NCBI GenBank assembly: GCA_020354155.1
Contig: CP070644.1
Coordinates: forward strand, 553,288 to 564,886
From: Nitrospiraceae bacterium
GTDB lineage: Bacteria > Nitrospirota > Thermodesulfovibrionia > UBA6902
Direction: 5' to 3'
DNA length: 11,599 bases
In this document: positions 1-6,762 of the stretch, in pieces
How the letters are laid out: every line of letters starts with the position of its first letter
Position numbering within the stretch: the first letter of the stretch is position 1
The notes under the pieces: model-generated
Told to the model about the DNA's origin: nothing
The model's input: the letters and a program-made list of their open reading frames with translations, nothing else
Database searches by the model: none
Made by a program: the position numbers and the translations under genes

Positions 1-343
1 CTTGGCAATAGCCTTTTTACTGTCGTTCACAATATCCTCTCTCGGGATTATTATTGCAACCTTCTACGAGAGCTTTGAGAGTTTCAGCGCCATAATGAAC
101 TTCATTGTTATGCCCATGTTCTTCCTCTCAGGGGCCATGTATCCGGTAAACAAATTACCGGAAATACTGAAATATATATCCCAGATTAATCCCCTGACCT
201 ATGGTATTGATGCTTTGAAACATGCAATGTTTCAAAGCAGTAGTATGGTTGATTTCTCCCTCATCACAGACCTGTTCGTGCTGTCTGTCCTTTCGGTCCT
301 GTTTGTCACCGTTGCAAGTTTTATCTTTGAGAGGAAGAAGTAA
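1..343 (+). CDS. ABC-2 type transporter permease, C-terminal part (5' truncated)
   Basis: This is the end of an integral-membrane ABC-2 family permease (DrrB/NodJ/YadH-like), the channel half of an ABC exporter for drugs, polysaccharides or lipids. The 113 visible residues hold about three hydrophobic segments. Between them is the family signature: an NFIVMPMFFLSG stretch, then a PVNKLPEIL loop and an INPLTYGIDALK stretch, the conserved C-terminal ABC-2 region. The protein ends in a basic FERKK tail at a TAA stop. The reading frame is open to the left edge, so the gene starts outside the window. A TTG at base 2 is in frame but is very unlikely to be the start, because family members are about 250 residues long. 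The ATPase partner would normally lie upstream. The substrate cannot be told. The family call is secure. Confidence 0.88.
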   Translation, partial: LAIAFLLSFTISSLGIIIATFYESFESFSAIMNFIVMPMFFLSGAMYPVNKLPEILKYISQINPLTYGIDALKHAMFQSSSMVDFSLITDLFVLSVLSVLFVTVASFIFERKK

Positions 344-390
344 GTTTCTAGTGAAGTTCGTCTAATTCTTCTTCAGTAATATGGTGGTTC

Positions 391-432
391 GTCATTCCCG
401 CGAACAGACTATGTCACAATTATGAAAAAACT
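391..432 (+). repeat. 42-bp leader module of composite extragenic repeat, copy 1
   Basis: The first 30 bases match bases 6615-6644 at 26 of 30 positions. They start with GTCATTCCCGC and contain AACAGAC and TGTCA blocks. In both places the module ends exactly where a GTCATTYCGA element begins, 42 bases downstream of its own start. It looks like a truncated relative of the GTCATTCCCG repeats (compare 5333-5406) joined to another element. No coding potential is evident. Confidence 0.6.
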
Positions 433-555
433 GTCATTCCGAGAAGCCAAAGGCGACGAGGAATCTTATAATTTATTGATATTGAAAGAATCAAGATTTC
501 TTCCGGAGCCTGTCCTGAGCGAAAAGAAAGATTCCTCGCTTCACTCGAAATGACA
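433..555. repeat. Extragenic inverted repeat, GTCATTYCGA family, copy 1 (expanded)
   Basis: The left arm begins GTCATTCCGA and continues to GAGGAATCTT (458-467). The right arm is AAGATTCCTCG (528-538) followed by TCGAAATGAC (546-555). This copy is longer than the roughly 78-bp standard because the right side contains an extra AAGATTTCT (493-501) and a GCCTGTCCTGAGCGAA block (508-523). A further right-terminal half copy, TCGAAATGAC, follows at 569-578. It lies downstream of the ABC permease, in a gap with no gene. Confidence 0.7.
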
Positions 556-597
556 ATAATCGAAGGAGTCGAAATGACATCGTAAGATGTATTGTGA

Positions 598-663
598 AAC
601 ATTCTGGAAAGCGGGAATCCAGTCCTATTAATTCTCTGGATGCCTGATCCAGTCCGGTATGAC
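598..663. repeat. Degenerate extragenic repeat of the GTCATTCCCG type
   Basis: The left arm is decayed (CATTCTGGAAAGCGGGAATCCAG spread over 600-622). The right arm reads CTGGATGCCTGATCCAG (636-652) and closes with GGTATGAC (656-663). It has the same plan as 5333-5406: a terminal GTCATTC-like sequence, an inner GGGAATCCAG/CTGGAT pair and a closing ATGAC. The copy appears older, with several mismatches. Confidence 0.5.
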
Positions 664-675
664 AAGTAAGAATAG

Positions 676-707
676 AAGTGGGGCCCGCCGGAAGACAGGC
701 CCCACTT
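676..707 (-). terminator. Intrinsic terminator of the AsmA-like gene (possibly bidirectional)
   Basis: A perfect 10-bp stem pairs AAGTGGGGCC (676-685) with GGCCCCACTT (698-707) around a 12-base loop. It lies about 35 bases past the stop of the leftward gene that begins at 1510. The leftward transcript continues with CTATTCTT, a modest U-rich tail. Rightward, the stem runs into TTTTA, so it could also stop transcripts coming from the ABC permease side. Confidence 0.65.
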
Positions 708-742
708 TTAAGACGTTATGAATTAAGTGAACACCGAATAAT

Positions 743-1510
743 TTACTTCCCGAAAATCCCCTTTACTTTATCGAGCGCCCCGCCAACAGCCTTTTCAACT
801 TCACCTTCAGCAGCCTTCTGAACATCACCAGTGACATCCTTCAGGGAGCCTGCAATAGCAGTTCCTACGTTCTTGTTCACTGCGGCAAATATCTTTTTAA
901 ATGCATCTGCCATTGTAGCGCCTCCTCCATCTTTCCCAATGTCCTTCAGATGAATATCAGGCAGAGGTTTCGATACACCCTGTCCTCCGAGGGCGGTAAC
1001 ACTGAGATTGACCTTTCCGTTTTTGACTATTAGGTTATTGATCTGTATTTTTGTTCCTTCGCCTTCTGCTTTTGCTGCAGGTTCCTTTGCTGCCGGACTG
1101 TCCGAAGTACCGGAAAAGGAATTAATATTGCTCATAATAGTTTTTATATTTGTCCCTTTCCCTCCTGTCTCATAGGTAACCTCAGGGGCATCGATATATA
1201 TTTCGTCAATGATGATTTTGTCAGAAAAGACTGATCCCACATCAAGGGCCACGCGGACCTTATTCAGACTGAAGGCACTTGGTGATTTAAAGCCGGAAGG
1301 ATTGCCGATTACTATTCCGCTCAATTCACCCTTCCCTGAAAAAATGGAAATATCAACATCCTTAAGTATCACATCAGTGCCTGTGGCCATGGGTCCAACT
1401 TTTTCCACCCCTGCCTTGATAACAGAGTTGAGAGACAATCCCAGTACAAGAATGGCAACTATGATGAGAACCGGGATACCTATTAAAATAATCTTGATCA
1501 GCTTACCCAT
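743..1510 (-). CDS. AsmA-like membrane-anchored protein of unknown function
   Basis: This 255-residue protein has one N-terminal membrane segment (about residues 6-28) followed by a region resembling the start of AsmA/DUF748-type proteins: GTDVILKDVDISIFSGKGEL, then GIVIGNPSGF, then a VALDVGSVFSDKIIIDEIYID repeat-like beta stretch (about 45-113). AsmA-type proteins are envelope proteins tied to lipid transport and outer-membrane assembly, but this one is far shorter than classical AsmA. A low-complexity Ala/Pro/Glu-rich linker (about 134-152) leads to a second beta stretch (154-190). The C-terminus (198-253) is a predicted amphipathic helix rich in Ala, Lys and Val. The start has a strong GGAGG at 1516-1520, five bases from ATG. 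It has a promoter candidate and a terminator of its own, so it is probably monocistronic. The exact function is unknown. Confidence 0.85.
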   Translation of the reverse strand: MGKLIKIILIGIPVLIIVAILVLGLSLNSVIKAGVEKVGPMATGTDVILKDVDISIFSGKGELSGIVIGNPSGFKSPSAFSLNKVRVALDVGSVFSDKIIIDEIYIDAPEVTYETGGKGTNIKTIMSNINSFSGTSDSPAAKEPAAKAEGEGTKIQINNLIVKNGKVNLSVTALGGQGVSKPLPDIHLKDIGKDGGGATMADAFKKIFAAVNKNVGTAIAGSLKDVTGDVQKAAEGEVEKAVGGALDKVKGIFGK

Positions 1511-1548
1511 AACAACCTCCTTTTAATTGTACTTAATGAAGACAGTCT

Positions 1549-1577
1549 ATATTATATGAATCAATTGTATCATACAA
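1549..1577 (-). promoter_or_regulatory. Sigma-70-type promoter candidate for the AsmA-like gene
   Basis: On the minus strand, TTGTAT (1572-1577) and TAATAT (1549-1554) are separated by 17 bases, close to the sigma-70 consensus. Transcription would start near 1542, giving a leader of about 32 bases that carries the GGAGG site. The call rests on motif match and spacing only. Confidence 0.45.
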
Positions 1578-1579
1578 TT
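1563..1579. promoter_or_regulatory. 17-bp perfect palindrome over the -35 box, operator candidate
   Basis: AATTGTATCATACAATT is a perfect 8-bp inverted repeat around a single central base. It covers the -35 hexamer of the promoter candidate at 1549-1577, a position where a bound dimeric repressor would block RNA polymerase. The cognate regulator is not in this window, and no regulator family can be assigned from the sequence alone. Confidence 0.35.
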
Positions 1580-1666
1580 CTGAAGATCAGCATGATCTGT
1601 AACATAATGAGCAACAGTCACAAATCGTGACTAAATTAATTGTAAACATTATTCTGACCTTATTAA

Positions 1667-1800
1667 ATGGGGCCAGCCTGCGGTAGGCAGGTTTGAAAGC
1701 ACTCCCTTGAAGTTGAGCAAAGAACCGAAGATGAAGTCTCTCGGGCCAGTTTCTTTCGTCCATTTCTTTTATGGTAAAAGAAATGGACTCCGCCGGAAGG
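1667..1800. repeat. Hairpin-bearing extragenic element between the protease and AsmA-like genes
   Basis: The 319-base gap 1511-1829 has no convincing gene. Next to the protease stop it holds this element. It includes a perfect 13-bp inverted repeat (GTCCATTTCTTTT at 1758-1770 and its complement at 1776-1788, loop ATGGT) and, at 1676-1691, a GCCTGCGGTAGGCAGG palindrome identical to bases 9080-9095. The hairpin is about 40 bases past the protease stop but has no T-tract on the minus strand, so it is a poor intrinsic terminator. The outer limits are approximate. An open frame crosses it (minus strand, 1587-1823), but it looks like translated repeat DNA rather than a protein. Confidence 0.45.
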
Positions 1801-1829
1801 GCATTCAATAGAAAAATACTCATTGTTAA

Positions 1830-2954
1830 TCAGCCCACTTCTTCCAGTTTTATACGTATGGTAATTCGATCTCTTCCCCTCAGGATTTCAAGGGTCACCT
1901 CATCTCCAACATGGTATTTATCAAACTCGTTTCTCAGTTCATCAAAGGATGCTACAGGCTGATTATTAATCTTCTGTATGATATCGCCAAGAATAAGGTC
2001 ATTCCCATATCTTTGGGTCTCCCGCAGTCCAGCCGCCTCAGCAGCGCTTCCGGAATTGACGTTGATAATGAGCACTCCTTCTATGCCCAGTCTGCGTGCA
2101 ATGCTCTCATTTGCTATAGATACTCCGAGACCAGGCCGAATCGCTCTTCCGTATTTGATTATTTCTGGAACTACCCGGTTGACTATATCAACAGGGACGG
2201 CAAATCCAATGCCTGCACTTGCTCCTGTGGGGCTGAAAATGGCCGTGTTCACACCGATAAGCCTGCCTGCACTGTCCATCAACGGCCCTCCCGAGTTTCC
2301 GGGGTTGATGGCTGCATCAGTCTGAATGACATCCTGTATTGTCCTGCCCGTAGCAGATTGTATTTCCCTTCCAAGGGCGCTCACAATTCCCGTTGTCATC
2401 GTGTGGTCAAGTCCAAAGGGATTCCCAATGGCAAAGACCTTCTGCCCTACCTTCAGATTTGACGATTCCCCGATGGCAATAGGCTTCAGTTTCTCCGGAG
2501 GGGCGGAGATTTGAAGAACGGCAAGGTCTTTATCGGGTGCCACACCGACTACAATGCCTTTCCACGTTGACTGATCAGAGAGTGTAACTTCAACACGATT
2601 GGCATCTTCAATGACATGATAATTGGTGACGATCCTGCCTTCTTTGTCCCAGAGGAATCCTGATCCGGTGCCCTGGGGGATTTCATAGATATTCAGACTG
2701 AATATATTGCGCCTCAGTTCAATGCTGGTAATATATACAACCGCTTCAGACGTTGCCTCGAAAAGTTCAATAGTGTTCTTTTCATCCAGGGCAAGGTCCC
2801 CCCTTGCAACAACAGTTCGGGGCACAGCATCAGGATCGATACCCGGAGCAGGACGGTAAATATACCACCAGAGTCCTGCCAGTGCAATGAGAATAATGAA
2901 CAAAAGGAAAACATTTCCCCCTCTTCCGCGGTTCTTGTGATGGTAGTCTTCCAT
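1830..2954 (-). CDS. Membrane-anchored HtrA/DegS-like serine protease with one PDZ domain
   Basis: This is a 374-residue S1C-family protease for envelope protein quality control. A single N-terminal membrane segment (about residues 14-33, after a basic MEDYHHKNRGRGG start) would hold it in the inner membrane with the protease in the periplasm. The trypsin-like domain spans about 60-262 with the full triad: His113 in TNYHVI, Asp143 in DKDLAVL and Ser221 in NPGNSGGPL. The oxyanion neighbourhood (TDAAINPGNSGG) is intact, so it should be active. One PDZ domain follows (about 273-370, GLGVSI then GSAAEAAGL and GDIIQKINNQPV). One anchor plus one PDZ is the DegS/HhoB plan rather than the two-PDZ DegP plan. 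A DegS-like signalling role is possible, but no rseA/rseB-type partner is present here. No strong ribosome site precedes the ATG. The gene is divergent from the antiporter gene. Confidence 0.93.
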   Translation of the reverse strand: MEDYHHKNRGRGGNVFLLFIILIALAGLWWYIYRPAPGIDPDAVPRTVVARGDLALDEKNTIELFEATSEAVVYITSIELRRNIFSLNIYEIPQGTGSGFLWDKEGRIVTNYHVIEDANRVEVTLSDQSTWKGIVVGVAPDKDLAVLQISAPPEKLKPIAIGESSNLKVGQKVFAIGNPFGLDHTMTTGIVSALGREIQSATGRTIQDVIQTDAAINPGNSGGPLMDSAGRLIGVNTAIFSPTGASAGIGFAVPVDIVNRVVPEIIKYGRAIRPGLGVSIANESIARRLGIEGVLIINVNSGSAAEAAGLRETQRYGNDLILGDIIQKINNQPVASFDELRNEFDKYHVGDEVTLEILRGRDRITIRIKLEEVG

Positions 2955-3005
2955 ACTATAATTATCCGTTAAAGTAACATATTCTTTTTTAAAGTAAAAG
3001 ACCGG

Positions 3006-3028
3006 TTATACCACATAATTTTATACCA
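3006..3028 (-). promoter_or_regulatory. Pair of TTATACCA direct repeats upstream of the protease gene
   Basis: TTATACCA occurs at 3006-3013 and 3021-3028, a 15-base period. Read on the minus strand each is TGGTATAA, which resembles an extended -10 element. No good -35 box accompanies either one. They could be two start points for the protease gene or a paired binding site. Confidence 0.25.
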
Positions 3029-3063
3029 TAGGTCTCTCCTGAATTGTATAGAAATTGTTGATC

Positions 3064-3141
3064 GTCATTTCGAAGGAAGAGAGAAATCTTTTTGTTTATA
3101 TCTTATATATTAAGATTTCTCGGCTAACGCCTCGAAATGAC
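3064..3141. repeat. Extragenic inverted repeat, GTCATTYCGA family, copy 2 (78 bp)
   Basis: The termini GTCATTTCGA and TCGAAATGAC are perfect complements, as are the inner arms GAGAAATCTT and AAGATTTCTC. They fold into a long hairpin with an unpaired internal bulge and an AT-rich apical loop. It sits in the 332-base region (2955-3286) between the divergent protease and antiporter genes. The rest of that region holds only candidate promoter elements. Confidence 0.75.
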
Positions 3142-3248
3142 AAATATCGGACAGCCCCCTTTCTAAGCTGAGTTTCACTCCGCAATCTCATACCGGTTAT
3201 TTCCAGTCCTACTACTGCAATCCCATGCTCGCAATGTGCTGATAATAA

Positions 3249-3257
3249 TGGTATGAT
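3249..3257 (+). promoter_or_regulatory. Extended -10 promoter candidate for the antiporter gene
   Basis: TGGTATGAT is a TGN-extended -10 element (hexamer TATGAT at 3252-3257). A weak -35 (TCGCAA, 3229-3234) lies 17 bases upstream. The predicted start near 3264 leaves a short leader with an AAAGGA ribosome site at 3272-3277, ten bases before the ATG. Confidence 0.4.
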
Positions 3258-3286
3258 GTAGGAAAATAATTAAAGGAACTGTACAG

Positions 3287-4537
3287 ATGATCACCCCGCA
3301 ATTGATGCTCAGTCTCTTACTGATTCTTGTTGCTGCCTGGGCAATGGGAAGCCTCTTTGCCAGATACGGTCTGCCTTTCGTTCTGGGAGAATTACTGGCA
3401 GGTGTTCTCATAGGCCCTCCCCTGCTCGGACTTATCGGGCCCTCCCCTTCAATCGAATTGCTTGCTGAGCTGGGAATATTCTTTGTCATGTTCCATACAG
3501 GGATGGAAATGGACCCCAAGGAGCTGTTAGAGCACCTGTGGCCTTCACTTGCTGTAGCAGTCGGAGGGTTTGTGCTGCCTTTTGTGCTGGGATATGTTAC
3601 GACAAAGGCATTCGGCGGTACCCTGTATCAGGCGCTCTTCATCGGCATGGGTGTCTCCATAACTGCCATTGCCGTGCAGTCTGTCATTCTCCATTCTCTT
3701 CGTATTAGCACCACCTACATCGGACATATTATTATCGGAGCTGCAATCGCAGACGACATTCTCTCTCTTATCGGTCTGTCTGTTCTGCTGGGTCTGGCAA
3801 AAAGCGGTTCAGTTCAGATCGACAGTCTTTTGATCTTAATGGCAAAGGTCGTCGGTTTTTTTACCTTTACTATTTTACTGGGTCAATTCGTTATGCCCAA
3901 AATTACAAGAAAGCTTCATGACCGCGAAGGGAAGGCCTTTACCTTTGCCATGGCTACGGCGCTCATAATGGCTTATCTTGCAGAACTGGTCGGTCTTCAC
4001 CTGATCATCGGGGCCTTTCTCGCAGGGCAGTTTATCAGAAAAGAGGTCATGGAAGAGAAGATATATCATGCTATCAGCGACAGGTTCTACGGTCTGAGTT
4101 ATGGCTTTCTTGTCCCAATATTTTTTGCATCCCTTTCCTTCCACCTTCACCTTGAATGGAGCTGGTCTTTTATTTTCTTCGCTGTGATACTCACTCTCAT
4201 GGCCATACTTGGAAAACTCATCGGGTGTGGGCTCGGTTACGCTGTCTATAAACGCAATATGTGGGAATCAGTCATTGTGGGATTTGGCATGAACGGACGC
4301 GGCGCCGTCGAAATCGTTGTGGCCTCAGTGGTGTTAAAGCTCAGTAATGAGCTCATATCCGCTGGAGGGATTGCTGAACCTCTCCTCACCCAGGACCAGT
4401 TTTCAGCATTGATAGTCATGGCGTTCATAACAACCATGATGGCCCCCATTACTTTAAAATGGTCGGTCACAAAGGCGTGCAGCAGCGATGAGAAGACATC
4501 TTTCTGCTCGATTTGGGATGAGGGTAAATTAAAGTAA
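3287..4537 (+). CDS. CPA2-family cation:proton antiporter (KefB/NapA-like)
   Basis: This 416-residue inner-membrane protein, nearly all hydrophobic with about 12-13 membrane segments, exchanges Na+ or K+ for H+. The N-terminal half has the family's GLPFVLGELLAGVLIGP motif (28-44) and FFVMFHTGMEMD (65-76). The ion-binding site is GAAIADD (151-157), giving Asp156-Asp157. A DD pair is typical of electrogenic members such as NapA, while electroneutral ones usually carry ND. Lys310 in GKLIG matches the conserved Lys of the late helix, and MNGRGAVE (335-342) is the conserved RG..E motif. There is no C-terminal TrkA-N (RCK) domain, so the KefB-type glutathione or nucleotide gating is absent. The protein ends in a short hydrophilic tail (about 398-416). 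It is convergent with DUF3047, with six bases between the two stop codons. The ion specificity is not settled by sequence. Confidence 0.93.
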   Translation: MITPQLMLSLLLILVAAWAMGSLFARYGLPFVLGELLAGVLIGPPLLGLIGPSPSIELLAELGIFFVMFHTGMEMDPKELLEHLWPSLAVAVGGFVLPFVLGYVTTKAFGGTLYQALFIGMGVSITAIAVQSVILHSLRISTTYIGHIIIGAAIADDILSLIGLSVLLGLAKSGSVQIDSLLILMAKVVGFFTFTILLGQFVMPKITRKLHDREGKAFTFAMATALIMAYLAELVGLHLIIGAFLAGQFIRKEVMEEKIYHAISDRFYGLSYGFLVPIFFASLSFHLHLEWSWSFIFFAVILTLMAILGKLIGCGLGYAVYKRNMWESVIVGFGMNGRGAVEIVVASVVLKLSNELISAGGIAEPLLTQDQFSALIVMAFITTMMAPITLKWSVTKACSSDEKTSFCSIWDEGKLK

Positions 4538-4543
4538 CCCTTT

Positions 4544-5278
4544 TTATCTGTATACCTCAATGTAATCAATATAGCTGACCGCGCTCTCACCTGTGTTGTC
4601 CGAATCGTTCATTATTGCAAGACGCGCTGTAGCCGGCGGGTCTTCATGGAATGCCCTGCGATAATCCTCAAGGATATTCACATCCTCTTCAATCCATATT
4701 CCTGCACTGTCACTCCCTTCCCGAAGGAGAATCATTTTTGCATTCTGTGCATAGGTATTTGTGAGCACATCATCTGTATGCTCCCTGTTTGCCCAAATAT
4801 AGTTAAGACTGCTGTGAGGCGGGTATTCTCCGTTCATTCTTTTGGCAAGCCCATACTTCACCCTCTTTGCATAAGAAGCTTTCCCCGGGTCATATTGAAA
4901 GATAACATAAACCCTGCCAGGGTAATCATCCCCCTCCTTCCTCAATGCGTTCCCTTTTTGATACACGTTACTGATCTTCCAGCGCCACCGCAACCGGGGG
5001 CAATCAAAGACATTAAACTCCGTTCGTGAGATAATGCCTGATGCAGATGCGCTGCTCTCAGCCTTGAGATACTGCTCAATTCCGTTACTCTCAACAGAAT
5101 ATTCACTGTGCTTACTTATCTTCTTGAAATAAAGCGGCTCCCATTGTGTTAAATCATTGAAATCTTCCCGGAAGAAAACGTCACTCTTCTGGGCGGAGAC
5201 GGGGAAGGGTATTATAGCAAAACAAAATACTATTATCATTATTATACAGGTTATTATATGTCTTATTTTAATGTACAT
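4544..5278 (-). CDS. DUF3047-family exported protein
   Basis: A 244-residue secreted protein. Residues 1-29 form a signal peptide (basic MYIKIRH, a hydrophobic core, then PVSA before QKSD), so the mature protein is probably periplasmic. The mature part matches my recollection of DUF3047: an early FFREDFNDL segment (35-43), RWRWKI (97-102), GNALRKEGDDYPGRVYVIF (109-127), LNYIW (158-162) and a closing NDSDNTGESAVSYIDYIEV region (224-242). The fold suggests a beta-sandwich like carbohydrate-binding modules, but no activity is established for the family. The ribosome site is weak (TGAAG about ten bases upstream), and an in-frame Met14 would shorten the signal peptide. The start at Met1 gives the better signal and is preferred. 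Confidence 0.85.
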   Translation of the reverse strand: MYIKIRHIITCIIMIIVFCFAIIPFPVSAQKSDVFFREDFNDLTQWEPLYFKKISKHSEYSVESNGIEQYLKAESSASASGIISRTEFNVFDCPRLRWRWKISNVYQKGNALRKEGDDYPGRVYVIFQYDPGKASYAKRVKYGLAKRMNGEYPPHSSLNYIWANREHTDDVLTNTYAQNAKMILLREGSDSAGIWIEEDVNILEDYRRAFHEDPPATARLAIMNDSDNTGESAVSYIDYIEVYR

Positions 5279-5332
5279 TATTAATGCTTCAATGCAGTTA
5301 TGTCCGGTAAAGAATCTACTAATTTCAATGGG

Positions 5333-5406
5333 GTCATTCCCGCGAAGGCGGGAATCCAGATCATTTGATAAATACCCCGGATTGCCCGATCAACTCGGGC
5401 AATGAC
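5333..5406. repeat. Extragenic inverted repeat, GTCATTCCCG type (74 bp)
   Basis: The left arm GTCATTCCCGCGAAGGCGGG contains its own small hairpin and continues AATCCAG. The right arm CCGGATTGCCCG...CGGGCAATGAC is its imperfect complement with a second small hairpin. The size and terminal bases match the GTCATTYCGA elements, but the core is CCCG/CGGG. It sits between the arsM stop and the DUF3047 start in a leftward gene run. Confidence 0.72.
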
Positions 5407-5482
5407 AGACAAAAAAGAGTTTCTCTAGTTTGTCCCAAGCATGAAATTTTAAATAAATATGCTTTGACATAACTTTATATCA

Positions 5483-6544
5483 TCAACAGCAGGCCCCGCC
5501 TCCCTCGCCTTCACTCTCATGTTTGACATAGGCAGGAGCACAGTCAAAAGGACCGTAATGTACAGATCTGTCTCCTGAAACTTTAAAGTGGTCTGCAAAC
5601 CGTGTTTCAGAGAGCATGGAGGCAGTGTTCCCACAGACGAGCATAGGCTTGCCTGTTATAAAGCGATGACGATCATCAAGCTCAAAGGCATGCGGATATC
5701 CCGGGATCGTCCCTCTGTAGAGAGCAACCTGACCGTAATCCTCACAGATATCTTCAAGATTATTCAGTTTAAAGGCCCTCACCGTGATTGAATAGAAATC
5801 CACCATGCCGACCTTCAACTCGATTTCAGGATTTCCCAATCTTATTCTTTTTCTGGCTACAGTACGATAGTCAAGACAGCCCTGATCTCCCAGCATACGC
5901 CGGAAATCCTCCATATAGAGTGCACCTCCGAGACATTCACTGTGAAGCAGCGGATCATTCTGCAGTTCTTCAGGCATCCTTCGACCGGTAAAGACGTCGG
6001 AAAAATATAATTCTCCTCCGGGCTTCAGGACACGGAATATCTCTGAGAAAACCTTTGTCTTATCATCAGAGAGGTTTATAACGCAGTTGGACATAACAAC
6101 ATCAATAGAGTTGTCTTTTATCCCAATTTCTTTCAGATCCTCAATATAGCCTTTTTTAAATTCTACATTGGGCTGCGCATAATTAAATTTCTCCATATGA
6201 GTAGCAACATGATTCCTGGCAACCTGAAGCTGTTCATCTGTCATGTCCACACCTGTAACAAATCCCTCAGCACCGGTCAGCCTTGATGCAATGAAAACAT
6301 CCTTTCCCGTGCCGCAACCCAGATCCAGGACAGTACAGCCTTCCAGGGCCGGCGGAATCGGTGATCCGCAGCCATAGAACTTTGCCAGCACTTCATTGTC
6401 TATCTCTTTTTCAATGTCCCGGATGGAAGGATGGAGCAGTTCATCACTGCAGCAGCATGCCCCTGTTGAAAGATCGTCACTGCCCTGCAATACTGTGCCG
6501 TAGTATTTTTTCACATACGCTGTCTTCTCTGAAAGGTCTTTCAT
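5483..6544 (-). CDS. arsM: Arsenite methyltransferase
   Basis: A 353-residue cytoplasmic SAM-dependent enzyme that methylates As(III) to mono-, di- and trimethylated forms using reducing thiols. The Rossmann domain (about 66-185) has motif I VLDLGCGTGKD (72-82), the acidic GVDMT (98-102) and a VMSNCVINLSDDK motif (150-162). The arsenic-binding cysteines of ArsM enzymes are all present: the N-terminal Cys30-32 cluster in GACCCSDE, Cys59 in FYGCGSP, Cys154 in SNCVINL and Cys204 in HSECLGGALY. That set fits an enzyme capable of more than one methylation step. A C-terminal domain (about 236-340) resembles that of full-length ArsM proteins, and the chain ends in GGGACC, a glycine linker and a cysteine pair. 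The start has GGAGGA at 6551-6556, six bases before ATG. No arsR or arsenite efflux gene is adjacent. Confidence 0.92.
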   Translation of the reverse strand: MKDLSEKTAYVKKYYGTVLQGSDDLSTGACCCSDELLHPSIRDIEKEIDNEVLAKFYGCGSPIPPALEGCTVLDLGCGTGKDVFIASRLTGAEGFVTGVDMTDEQLQVARNHVATHMEKFNYAQPNVEFKKGYIEDLKEIGIKDNSIDVVMSNCVINLSDDKTKVFSEIFRVLKPGGELYFSDVFTGRRMPEELQNDPLLHSECLGGALYMEDFRRMLGDQGCLDYRTVARKRIRLGNPEIELKVGMVDFYSITVRAFKLNNLEDICEDYGQVALYRGTIPGYPHAFELDDRHRFITGKPMLVCGNTASMLSETRFADHFKVSGDRSVHYGPFDCAPAYVKHESEGEGGGACC

Positions 6545-6614
6545 TTACTATCCTCCAGGCAACAATTTATTTCTCCACGTTCAGCTTCAGGGTTAATTGT
6601 CTGATTCTTTCTCT

Positions 6615-6656
6615 GTCATTCCCGCAAACAGACCGTGTCATAATCCCTTTTACGAT
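6615..6656 (+). repeat. 42-bp leader module of composite extragenic repeat, copy 2
   Basis: This is the partner of 391-432. Its first 30 bases match at 26 positions, and the next element (GTCATTTCGA) again begins 42 bases after the module start. The last 12 bases of the module differ between copies, so spacing is kept where sequence is not. Confidence 0.6.
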
Positions 6657-6729
6657 GTCATTTCGAACAACGTGAGAAATCTTGGCTTAGACACTCAACT
6701 GAAAGATTTCTCCTGACCGTCGAAATGAC
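6657..6729. repeat. Extragenic inverted repeat, GTCATTYCGA family, copy 3 (73 bp)
   Basis: The terminal arms GTCATTTCGA and TCGAAATGAC are perfect complements, and the inner arms GAGAAATCTT and AAGATTTCTC are also perfect. The interior bulges and apical loop differ from those of the other copies. It lies between the end of the flavoprotein reductase gene and the arsM start. No T-tract follows on the minus strand, so it is not an ordinary intrinsic terminator. Confidence 0.75.
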
Positions 6730-6762
6730 AAAAAACAATCTCTCAACTCTTAACTTTCAACT

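Noticed and set aside
420..665. 81-codon minus-strand open frame in the first gap
   Set aside because: It consists of the extragenic repeats read in one frame; there is no ribosome site and no protein-like composition.
1209..1526. Long open frame antisense to the AsmA-like gene (and similar ones antisense to the protease, reductase and oxidase)
   Set aside because: These are shadows of confidently identified genes, with no ribosome sites or recognisable domains.
1587..1823. 78-codon minus-strand open frame downstream of the protease
   Set aside because: It spans the hairpin element and the GCCTGCGGTAGGCAGG palindrome, the start lacks a ribosome site, and the C-terminus is low quality. It is better explained as translated repeat.
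6657..6729. Extragenic hairpins as ordinary intrinsic terminators
   Set aside because: The stems are AT-rich and interrupted, lack T-tracts on the needed strand, and also occur between divergent gene starts (3064-3141).
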